Assembly: GCA_964017185.1 (NCBI GenBank)
Contig: OZ024877.1
Span: 9,208,201 to 9,272,200 of the forward strand
Origin: Rugalucina vietnamica
Taxonomy: Eukaryota; Mollusca; Bivalvia; Lucinida; Lucinidae
Reading direction: 5' to 3'
Length of the DNA: 64,000 nucleotides
In this document: in pieces, positions 12,491 through 22,900 of the stretch
Layout of the letters: every line of letters begins with the position of its first letter
Numbering within the stretch: the stretch's first letter is position 1
Position numbers and translations under genes: made by a program
The notes under the pieces: generated by a model
What the model was told of the DNA's origin: nothing
The model's input: the letters and a program-made list of their open reading frames with translations, nothing else
Databases searched by the model: none

Positions 12491-12859
12491 AAAAATGAAT
12501 AGTAAAATGGTAAGATCAGAACAGAATCAACTACTGATCAATTTAATTATTTTGGTCTTTTTCACTTTAAACTATTAAAATCACCTTTAGTTACACTCGT
12601 TATATAGAATGAAGTAAAATTTCTTCCTGGTGAACATGGTGAAGCTGTGTGCTTGCCTTTGCAATATGTTTTTGATTGAATGGCATATTTAATCTTATAA
12701 ATAAAATTTGTATTTTTCCATTCTGGGAAACATGAAGCAACAGCCGAGGATCCATAAACCAGAACAAAATAAGCCAAACTTGAAATTATAATTATCAGTT
12801 GTATTATTATTATTATTTAATAACATTGATGATTATTGTACCTGTTCAAAATATAATTT

Positions 12860-13030
12860 AAAGGTGTATGAACACAGCTTCAGGGCACTTCTACAAGTTC
12901 AGATCAAAGGTGAAGTCAATAGATGATGGTGGAGTGTTGTCCATTTCCTTCACCTTTGAAGTTGTCTCTCATTGCAATAAACAGCTACTGAAGTGGCTAA
13001 ATGTTTGATTATTAACCTGTACAAGTGACA
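12860..13030. repeat. Single-copy relative of the 58 bp repeat unit and its flank
   Basis: Shares 'GGTGTATGAACA', 'AAAGGTGAAGTCAATAGA', 'GGTGGAGTGTTGTCC' and one 58 bp-type unit with 7510-7660. Confidence 0.75.
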
Positions 13031-13999
13031 CATATACAGCAGAACAGGCTTCACCTGTGATCAAAATATACTCACCAAATTAAATTTTACACCACTTAAT
13101 ATTTTTTACTCATTTTAAATCTATTTAGTTCAGTTTTTGTTGTGTGTTTTTCTTTTAATCAATACTGTTGTAAAGGCTAAATTCAGTGAATGATGAAGCA
13201 ATTATCTGCCTTGTAATAATAAGTTAAAATGTGCAAAAATGCTGGTTTTTAAAAACATATTTTATTTATGATGTAGCCAAATATTCAAGCCCACACATTT
13301 TTCTGGGGTTCAAAACATGATTTTTTTATACCCTCAATCGAGATATTGAAAAATTAAAGCTAAAAAAAGTAAAATTTTAAATTCTGGGATAAAAAAGCCA
13401 TTTTTGATGGTTTTTGAGACTTTGTTAAACTCTTGATAAGCTTAGTAGCTCGCCTCTACAACAAAATTGAATATTCTCCCACCAAACACAGCTTGCAAAC
13501 CCTTAGAACTTAAAGGAAGGTATTGCTTACCAACCTATCTAAAGTCAGACTTTTTAAAAAATCTGCATATCAAAAAAATGCTTATGAAAAACCTTTGATC
13601 AGACATCCCTTTCTACAGAGAGAAATATGCCAAAAGGTTTTGTCAAAATACTATGTCAATTAGTGCTCAAGTCAATACTCATTTTGGTCACTTAGTACTC
13701 AAAAAGATTTTTGGAAGATTTCTTTTGTTATATGCCCAAGAACTTTTCAAAATCTCAAGTTCCAGGCACTGAAATGAAGTTTATTGCATTCGAAAAATAT
13801 GTTTCTATTGTATTTAGACATGCAATGTTTTGTGGTTGTGTGTAACTAAAGCTGTGACTTCTTCAGAAATTGGACAAAATCTTTGATTTTTATATAGCAT
13901 CATATTTATAGGAAACTTTTAATATGACCATATCCCCCCTCCTTTGCCCCACCAAAATACATGCATTTTGAACACAACTACATTTTTGTAGATGACATA

Positions 14000-14280
14000 T
14001 CATCAGGGAAGCATGTCTATGAAATGTTTACCCCTTAAACCCCACTTTTATTTGGTAAAACTGGAGTATGCAGGTCTAAACTTATTTTTGTTAAAAAACA
14101 TAGATTGTGGGTACTCGTTAGAACTGCCTCAGCAAGAAAGAAATTTGCCTCAGCGATGCGGTTCTGTTGTCAGCAAAAATATGAAAAATATCATTTTTTT
14201 CCGTTGAAAAATTTCAATTTTTGAGCTGAAAAAAATGCTGTTTATTATATGGGCATGTTTTCCTAACGTTTTATCAAAAT
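14000..14280 (+). repeat. Degenerate 'GTGGGTACTCGTTAGAAC' MITE
   Basis: Contains the ordered blocks TTACCCCTTAAACCCCACTT, TAAAACTGGAGTATGCAG, ACATAGATTGTGGGTACTCG and GGGCATGTTTTCCTAA that define the family at 56560-56830, 58030-58200, 59725-59980 and 61600-61885. The central hairpin is eroded here, and a SINE follows directly. Confidence 0.7.
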
Positions 14281-14288
14281 TCCATGTT

Positions 14289-14527
14289 AGGGCGGCCCCC
14301 GTGGCCGAGCGGTTAAGAGCGCTGTTTCTTAATAACTCGATCATCTCACCGCTGTGACTGGTGTGGGTTCGAGTCCCGCTCTGGCCACATGTGAGACAAG
14401 CCAAGTTCTGCTTGCGGGTGTTTTTTCTCGGGGTTCTCCTGTTTTCGCCCCACCTACTGATTGGCCCGTCTCATATGAGCTGAAATAATCTTGAAAGGGA
14501 CGTAAAACTGAATTTAAAAAAAAAAAA
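14289..14527 (+). mobile_element. tRNA-Ser-like SINE with poly-A tail and target duplication
   Basis: The head GTGGCCGAGCGGTTAAGAGC (box A) and GGTTCGAGTCC (box B, 14366-14376) resemble a serine tRNA. A body of about 140 bp and a poly-A tail follow. TCCATGTT occurs immediately before (14281-14288) and after (14528-14535), a clean 8 bp target duplication. It is not a functional tRNA because the anticodon arm and 3' acceptor stem do not fold as one. Confidence 0.85.
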
Positions 14528-15364
14528 TCCATGTTCAAAAACCAATAAATGGGCTCAGCTCCATAAATATACATGTACTGTGCAAAACATGTTTTTCAGT
14601 ATATACATGTAATTTAAGATATTCCTGGGTCTAATATCACTTCAGCACCCCATATCGATTTGGTTTTACCGCATGCTGATCCACATACTTTTATCAGGGA
14701 TTTTACCAAAAATCTGACCCCACAGTGCCGGGCTTTTAGCAGGGCATTAAAAATTGAAAAAAAAGCTAAACACCCCCTATTCCCTGGCCCCAGAGGATAC
14801 TTGAAAACAAATGACTGGTGCTTAAACACTTCTCAATTCTGATATTTCAACATGTTTTTAAATGAGAATTTTACTTCTTCTCAAATCCTGGTTATGTTGT
14901 GGAAGAAATATCTTTCTGGTAGAATAATTTCCTGTCTTATTTTTACCTTATTTAATACTGTAGTGGTAAACTACAGGACTCACTCCAGAGGAAGGGGTCC
15001 TGCAGGAGTGCTAGCAAAAATAAGAGACTTCAAAATCCTCCAGTCCCTGCCTCCACAAAATGACTGAAATATTGACAAGTTGTTAAGGCAAGCTCTAGAT
15101 ACGTGTACATAAACAGGCCTTGGTTTACTGCACCACGCCTCCCACCCCCAACCCCAGGGAATAGCGCAGACGTTTACTTTTGGTCCAGCAAAGCACGCTG
15201 AAAGCATATATAAACCTGTTGATAAAACCACTGTTGTTTTTCCCTGCAGCTTGATGTCTTATCATTTCAAGACACTTTTCAGCAAACCTCGGGTATTCCC
15301 CATGGCAAAACTTTGATCCCGCGCCCTCCCCCAAAGAGTGCGGGAAGGGGGTTGGTTACATTTA

Positions 15365-18300
15365 TCACGCCCGGTAAAGTGCAAATTGACCACCGGCGGT
15401 GGTCAACGTAAAAAAAGTTGATATACATCCGGTGGTCGTTTTGAGCGATTCCTGTTATTAGTTTTCGCGAGTTTGGTGGATGTGGAAGGTAAGATATTTT
15501 TTTATCAAAAACGTATTATAAAAATCAAAGAATGTCAGGCTATCAGTTTTTTGCCGTTGAATGTCTAGCCGAAGTGGTAGTTAAAAAAAATATTTCCGTT
15601 TTACTGCAATCCTTTCCGGCCCGTTTGATCGGTAGTGAAAACGAAAGTAGAATCTGGTCAAACACAGGTTCAAATGCCCTGATCGTGCCTTTGCAAGCTT
15701 TCTGTAACCAATGGTCGTTGCAGTTAGTTAAATTGACACTAAATTAGCTTTTCAGACATAATTTTAAAATATTTCAAGCTTTCTTTTCAACATTTAGATC
15801 GATTTTGTACCGGCGGTCAACTTGAAGTTGCGGTGGTCGTATTGAATAATGGGAATTACAATGTAAATTTTCATCGTGAGAGAAAGCCAGCAAAAATGCA
15901 ACTTGATGTCGTTTTCTGTTAGGGGGCACGGCAACATTAATGGAGATGCATTCTAGACACAACCAAATCCAAATCAATGCCGTCGGTGTCCTCATAATTC
16001 AATTTCGTTTGTCCATTAACCATTCAGTCACATAGTTTAGCAATATCGGATGTATTTATTACTAATTTTTGGTAACCCCAACAATACAAATACTACCTCA
16101 TGCAAGATGCATTGAATTTATGTACATAATTCGCATTGACTCGAAGAAAAACCACTAGAAAACAGTGTGGTCAATTTGCAAACTAGGTGGTCAATTTGAC
16201 CTTAAAATGAGCAATTTTGAAATGATTTACTGACCAATTTAAAAAGTATTGAAGGACATGCCTGCTGTTTAATGTTGAGCAGGCTCAGTCTTGCAGATTC
16301 GACAATTATAGGAGTAACACTAACGCAAAGCGTTCATTGTGTTGTTCGTATGAAATCTATCTCCTGTTTTGCAATATCAATTCTTTGAATATGTACAGGT
16401 GAATAATCACGTGGTTTATATCAATTTCAGACGAACTATTTAGAAACATTGATCATAATAAGATTGTCAATGCTAGATGAATAGGCGTGTAAAATTACAC
16501 ATGCATGTACCTCTTCATCACATTGTCACGAGCAGTTGGAATAATAGATTCATAATGTTTCTGGGTTTTGCCAGCAGTCGATTGGCTCGCTGGTTAAACC
16601 CAAACGCTAGTTCAAACGAGTCGAGATCACGTGATTGTCCACTGCAAAGTGTAGAATGAATGCATGTATTAATGCTGAAGAATAACTGGCCTCGTCAATT
16701 CTAGTTGCGCCTACTGACCTTATGTTTTCCTTTATACGTTTCCAGATGGATCGATTTAAAGGGAAACGGACCAAGCGTCGTTACCTGACGAACAAACAAA
16801 AAAAAACATATCTCTGGCGTGGACAGGAAATCCAAGACGTTTTCCAGAGTCCGTTCAAATCGCCATCTAAGAAAAAGCCAAAATACAGTCCATCACCCTA
16901 TAGAGCTATTGGTTCATCACACCAAAAGACAATTTGTTCTAAAATCTATACACCGAAAGGAAAGTTCGGATTTCCTAAGAAGAAAAACATAAAAACCGGG
17001 ACTAAATCAAAAGTATTAAGGCCTGTCGATAAGACAACTGTAATGAGCTCGAAAAGCAAGAGTTATCGTTATTTGGTTCTTGTAAAATTTGTATTGTTTA
17101 ATATAGATTACACATATTATGATGAAAATCATATGGTTGAAGAAATGTGCATATCCCATCAATAGAAGAAGTAAGAAGAATGGAAAATGAAAATGCATCG
17201 AAATTGCTTGTTTTGTTCATTTTTATTTAAAAATCATTAATAATTGAACAAATGTTTTAAATTCTCTAACTAGAATGCCTCATCTGACACATATCCAGCC
17301 GGTATTGAAAGGGAAATAATAACATTTTACATTCAAGTTGAAGCTTTTAGCATAGTAATTGTCGGGACAATATGATCGTGGTGTACGACAAGTGGTGGTT
17401 TGGTCCTTATATCGCATCTAATATTTATTAGAATTTAATAATTTTGGTATCATCACCTTGGCAATTTTCGAATCTAAACATCCATACATAACCAGCTTTA
17501 AAAATATTTTTGAAAAAAAAATATGAGGTTGCCGGGATATGCACCTTTGTGAGGGGTGGGTGTGGGAAAATGCTTATAGCAGCTTAAAAAGCGTGGAAAC
17601 ACCTATCAATTTATGCATTATCTTATTTGATAATCATTCCCATGTTTAAAAATCAGTTTTTTGTTATTCTAAGTATATTCTCGGAGATGTACTGGACAAA
17701 TAAGTTCAAAAATTTAATAAAAATATTTTCTGCAAAAATTGTATTTTGCCCTAGAACGCATATACATGTATTCATTTTTACCTTTCAATTTTGTTATTTG
17801 CCACTTAGCCTGTGAATACATTTACAGTTTAAAACACATTCCGTTTACATATTTTAGATCTATTCCGTGAAAAATAACATTGAAAATATTTCAAAAAGTA
17901 TATTTTTCTCAATTTTGAAAATCCGTAACTTTTTAAAAAGCATGGATACCCCCACAAATATTTTGCTTTTTGAGTAGCATTCCACCTATATTTTAAGCTG
18001 TCTAAAAATTAGAGATTTATTTATCAACAAAAATTGGTATCGAGCCACCTTAAGTCCGTACATGTATACTAGCACCCCAAAGAAATCAAAACGAAGTTTG
18101 ATTATGATAGACCATAGCTATGCACAAGCCCAAGCTAATACAGAATCTATTCTAGCAATTCTCAAGCTGTTGTTCCCGAAGAACTTCTGATATAATTGAT
18201 ATAAACCACGTGATTATTCACCTTTACATGTTCAAAGAATTGATATTGCAAAACAGGATATAGATTTCATACAATCAACACAATGAACGCTTTGCTTAGT

Positions 18301-19252
18301 GTTACTCCTATAGTCGAATCTGCCAGACCGAGCCTGCTCAACATTAAACAGCAGGGATGTCCTTCAATACTTTTCAAATTGGACAGTAAATCATTTCAAA
18401 ATTGCTCATTTTTAAGGTCAAATTGACCACCTAGTTTGCAAATTGACCACACTGTTATTCTAGTGGTTTTTCTTCGAGTCAATGCGAATTATGTACATAA
18501 ATTCAATGCATCTTGCATGAGGTAGTATTTGTATTGTTGGGGTTACCAAAAATTAGTAATAAATACATCCGATATTGCTAAACTATGTGACTGAATGGCT
18601 AATGGACAAACAAAATTGAATTATGAGGACACCGACGGCATTGGTTTGGATTTGGTTGTGTCTAGAATGGACCTCCATTAATGTTGCCGTGCCCCCTAAC
18701 AGAAAACGACATCAAGTTGCATTTTTTCTGGCTTTCTCTCACGATGAAAATTTACATTGTAATTCCCATTGATCAATACGACCACCGCAACTTCAAGTTG
18801 ACCGCCGGTACAAAATCGATCTAAGTGTTGAAAGGAAAGCTTGAAATACTTTAAAATTATGTCTGAAAAGCTAATTTAGTGTTCATTTAACTAACTGCAA
18901 CGACCATTGGTTACAGAAAGCTTGCAAATGCACGATCAGGGCATTTTAACCTGTGTTTGACCAGATTCTACTTTCGTTTTCACTACCGATCAAACGGGCC
19001 GGAAAGGATTGCAGTAAAACGGTTTATTTTTTTCAACTACCACTTCGGCTAGACATTCAATGGCAAAAAACTGATAGCCTGACATTCTTTGATTTTTATA
19101 ATATGTTTTTGATAAAAAAATATCTTACCTTCCACATCCACAAAACTCGCGAAAACTAATAACAGGAAACGCTCAAAACGACCACCGGATGTATATCAAC
19201 TTTTTTTACGTTGACCACCGGCGGTGGTCAATTTGCACTTTACCGGGCGTGA
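15365..19252. mobile_element. 3.9 kb foldback DNA transposon with ~1.07 kb inverted arms
   Basis: The left arm (15365-16432) and the right arm (18191-19252) are reverse complements with only scattered differences by eye. They start TCACGCCCGG and end CCGGGCGTGA. TTTA lies immediately outside both ends, a possible 4 bp target duplication. Near each tip there is a further palindrome, GACCACCGGCGGTGGTC. The core (16433-18190) holds one basic ORF (16746-17165). I cannot place the element in a named superfamily. A polinton is unlikely because the ends do not fit its usual 5'-AG start and 6 bp duplication and no polymerase or capsid genes are present. Confidence 0.85.
16746..17165 (+). CDS. Basic ORF inside the foldback transposon, function unknown
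   Basis: A 139-residue frame from ATG at 16746, directly after a good acceptor (TTTATACGTTTCCAG). A donor in the left arm (15489, GTGGAAG^GTAAGAT) could splice to it; the 5' exon would then read ATG TGG AAG in frame with this ATG. Residues 1-110 are rich in Lys, Arg, Ser and Pro (starts MDRFKGKRTKRR; several SP and KKK motifs), as in DNA- or RNA-binding or nuclear-targeted segments. The last 30 residues look like intron read-through, so the true protein may splice elsewhere. I do not recognise a transposase domain; it could be the N-terminal remnant of one. Nearest alternative: a chance frame in a non-autonomous element. Confidence 0.5.
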   Translation: MDRFKGKRTKRRYLTNKQKKTYLWRGQEIQDVFQSPFKSPSKKKPKYSPSPYRAIGSSHQKTICSKIYTPKGKFGFPKKKNIKTGTKSKVLRPVDKTTVMSSKSKSYRYLVLVKFVLFNIDYTYYDENHMVEEMCISHQ

Positions 19253-19377
19253 TTTATTACATTTTCATTTGTTTAGTCCAAACCAATATAATTTGTTTAA
19301 GAAATAAAGACTAAGTGAATAATAATAATCTAGATCTATAGGCTATATATGAACAATTCAAAAAGCATTTTACTTAC

Positions 19378-19473
19378 CAAACACGATTCATCAGTAGTTT
19401 GTAGACCTGGGGCTGGGATTCCAACTGTAGCTTGAATGATCACACAAATCACGATTGTCTTCAGAAGCTCCAT
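19378..19473 (-). CDS. Signal-peptide exon of putative secreted acidic protein (gene 1, exon 1)
   Basis: Minus-strand exon of 32 codons from ATG at 19473 to the donor GTAAGT (19372-19377), ending in phase 0. The start MELLKTIVICVIIQATVG is a textbook signal peptide: one Lys, a hydrophobic core of about 11 residues, small residues at a likely cleavage site, then IPAPGLQTTDESCL. The next compatible exon I can find on this strand is the acidic one at 6673-7087, followed by 1-88; phases agree at both joins. The predicted product is a secreted acidic, repeat-bearing protein of unknown role. Its start codon lies about 325 bp from the divergent start of gene 2, so the two probably share a promoter. 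The exon itself is convincing; the assembly of the full gene is inference. Confidence 0.6.
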
Positions 19474-19797
19474 TATCGTTTACGGTCTTTAAAATCTTTA
19501 ATCACATTATAAAATTAATCACGTAATTGATCTAGATCTATCAAAGAAATTATTTTATTGCCGATTAATCAATATTAATGTCTTCACACCTTAGAGATAA
19601 TCCTTTTACGCCTCGCGTACGATTGTACCGACGTCCAATCAAAATCAGGCGGTGACATCTGAAGCCAGCTGTTAACCAATCAAATTAGAGCGGCGAGTTC
19701 AAAGAAAAACGTCTGGCCAATGGGTTGAAACGTGTGCCAGCCACCGTGACCTTAAAACGTGTTGTTTTCGGCGTGTGTAATCAATTCCGATATAGTA
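19474..19797. promoter_or_regulatory. Bidirectional promoter with three CCAAT boxes
   Basis: This is the gap between the divergent start codons of gene 1 (19473, minus) and gene 2 (19798, plus). CCAAT occurs at 19635, 19676 and 19717, exactly 41 bp apart, all in the same orientation. The stretch is richer in CpG than its surroundings (for example CGCCTCGCGTACG near 19610-19622). No TATA box stands out at a sensible distance from either start. Spaced CCAAT boxes are typical NF-Y targets in shared promoters. Confidence 0.6.
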
Positions 19798-19935
19798 ATG
19801 GATCTTGTTAGTGAAAAGTGGTACTTACATTCTTGCCGAAACAAACTTTCTTGGATTAGAAGTGATGATCCAAAGACCAACCACCCTATCAGTGAGACGT
19901 CAGTTGAAGCGGCCGAGTTTACGGGACATGTAAAG
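19798..19935 (+). CDS. Gene 2 exon 1 (start exon)
   Basis: Forty-six codons from ATG in the context TAGTAATGG to the donor GTATGT; ends in phase 0. Begins MDLVSEKWYLHS. The next 60 bp contain a fragment of the AACAAAGGCGC hairpin MITE. Confidence 0.8.
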
Positions 19936-22900
19936 GTATGTATGTTATTCTGATTAATTGAGCCGCCACATAAGAAAACATACAATCTGCTTATGCAAAA
20001 ACAAAGGCGCAGATCAGCTGAACAGTTATTCCAGTAACCCGCGTAGCGGTCTTTTAAAAGTCTATTCATACGATGCTAAATCTGTATCGCAGGACTGAAA
20101 GACATTTACATGTCCGTAGCTTTTATCAACAATCAACATGTGGGTTTGTGTGTTGGGGCTTAACGTCCCAGTCAAAGATTTTTCGGTCATGCCGGGAAGG
20201 AGCAAACTTATGCTTTCAAGTTTACAATAAATGTTAAGACATGAGATACAAATGCGATTACATATTATATCATTTATTTTTTGCAATATTGTTTGTTTGA
20301 GAACTTTATCTTCAAATATCTTTGATAATCCTTCAATAATTATTTTAACACTTCTGAGTCCTCTCCCAGACATCATTTTGATGCTTGAATACAAGTCACT
20401 TTGAACAATCCTAGGTGGTATCAAATGGTAAGAGAATAAATGAGCTGCGGCATGAAAAGTTGGGCTTCCGACCAGGTGCAACACAAACCAACCTGTACAG
20501 TCACAGAAGCAGGCTTGAAATTTTGGCTATGTGTAGAAGGGGAATTGTACTGTTCGAGTAGCGAAAATAAAGACGCTGATCAGCTGTACAGTGGTTACTG
20601 CAGCTGATATGTGTCTATGTTTTCGCACATGCAAAAATGTGTTTTTCTCACAATGCGGCTCCAATGATTTCCAATGATTTCTGCAGGATTCCCATTTACC
20701 CTCTATTGAGAGTTTTTATCCCCAAAATTTACCATATACCCCCAAAAGATATAGTAAGAAATATACAGCTGGCTGGCAACAGGGGACTTTTTCAGCCAGC
20801 CAGCTGTTAATACTGAACTTTTTGGTAGTGACAGCCAGCGCACGTAGAAATTTGTCATTGTGCCATAATAGTTTTGACAAGATGTGATCTGACACATTCT
20901 GTTTCCAGTTCACCAAGATCTTAATGGGAAAATCTTACATATGTGTTTCTTATTTCGTTGGGTATACTTATCTTACAGATGTGTTTCTTATTTCGTTGGG
21001 TATACTTTTAGAGGTGTACATGTACTAAATTTTCCCTTTAATCCCACTCCCAGACATCATTTGGATCCTGAAGTACACTACTAGTCACTCTTTAAAATCC
21101 TAGATGGTACAAAATACAGCCCCTTTCACTTGAGTTTGCCTTTTTAGTATTTAGGTCAATCAAGTTTGTCAATCAGGTAAAGTTTAATTCTTTTTTAGAA
21201 CTGAAACAGTGCCCCAGGTGCATTGTTCTTAAAATCATTTATCTTTGGGTTATGATGTCACCTCTTCTGATAAAAATCATTGTTACTGTTTGGTTAAAGC
21301 TCATTTTATTTCAAAGTTCTTTGCAGAACATATACAATGCATATTAAGAATTGACAAAAGCAGAATTTTATCAGTTTTAGCTGTTGCCTGATCGTATCTA
21401 CATGACCAAAGCTCTACATATTGAGTTAACATTTTCACTCGAGTTGGCCATTAAAGGTCAATTAAAGGAAAGAGAATAACTTCAGCATTTATTATTTTCA
21501 TTATCAGAATTATAATTCATTATTAATTAATATTCTGTCAGAGCTGCACCAATATATTGCTATAACATATATAGACTTCTATACTATAAGCTCACCTGTG
21601 AGCCTTCGGCTCAGGTGAACTAAAAACTAGAACATCTGGTTACCAGAGGGTAGGGGGTTCAGCGCTCGAGTTTCCTGGAACTAGCGATGATCATGTTTTG
21701 TTAAATACAAAGAACATTCAAAATCTGCAGGAATTTTACATTTTGGAGGATATTTATTTAATTCCCAAGATGTGTTATCCCCGGTATGAATTATTCCCCC
21801 GTAAGGCCTAAATGTGTGTGGACTATGCCATGACCCCTGTTTATGCTAGTCTGGATGATTCAACTCATTTCTATTTCCATTTTCAGGGCCAGAAAATCTT
21901 TTTTTAAGCTCAAAAATAGTTACATGTGATTTTGACTTCTCAATCCCCGGTATGAATTATTCCTCATAAAATGTGTGTGAACTCAGCTGTTACTTGTGTT
22001 TAATTTCTAGTCTGGATGATTCAATTCACCTCAGGCATCATTTTAGCCCTGGAGTACAAGTCTGTCATGATAAAGCTAAATGGTACATGTTCATGTACAA
22101 GAATAAATGATTTCTATATTGATTATAAAGGACCTAGAATTTTAAAGATTATGGCCTTTAGTCCTAGTCCCCTAGCCCAATTTCCAGATAAAAAGACTAT
22201 AGTCCCTTGGATTTGATGGCATATATGGAATACCAGTACTATATATATGTAGTCTACTTGTTGCAAGTATCCAGTTGTCAAAAGATGGACTTTAGGAAAC
22301 ATTAATATGAAGAAAGTACTATGTTCCAAAGATATTTCAGATTATTTTGATCTCTAGCCCTACCCTGGGAATGTGTACCATTTGGCATCATGTCATAGAC
22401 TATAAGCTAGAATCGTAAGGCAATGATGTTACTCATTTATCTGACAGTATTGACATTAAATGTAACAGATACAAATTGAATAAGAAATATAAAGCTGGCT
22501 GTCAATAGTGAACTTTCGCTATCGACAGCCGGCTGTCCATTGCGAACTTTGGCTCTCCTTGTCTTTAATCAAATTGGTTTATAAAGTGCTAAAAGTTGTC
22601 TATGTGCCATACAAGAGTTATAACAAGATGTATCAGACATGGAAATGTTATCATGACATTTTGCATCCAATTCATGAAAAACTTAATAGGAAAACCTTAC
22701 AAATGTGCTTCTCATTTTGTCCGATATACTTTCAAATTTTTAAAGTGTCTAGATTTTGGCCTTTACACCCCCACACACGCATACACAGTCCCAGATCAAA
22801 GATTCCTTGGGTCTGATGCTATATTTACCTATAAAAGATGAACATTAGTATGCAGAAAGTGTTATATTTAAAATATGCTGGATTATTTTGATCTCTAGTC

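Noticed and set aside
14289..14376. Functional tRNA-Ser gene
   Set aside because: It has box A and box B but lacks a proper acceptor stem, is followed by a SINE body and poly-A, and is flanked by a target duplication.
15532..15747. 71-codon ATG frame in the left arm of the foldback transposon (MSGYQFFAVEC...)
   Set aside because: The mirrored copy in the right arm has a length change near the middle that destroys the frame, so it is not conserved.
15365..19252. Polinton/Maverick or integrated virus
   Set aside because: Too short, with no polymerase, integrase, protease or capsid frames, and the tips do not match.
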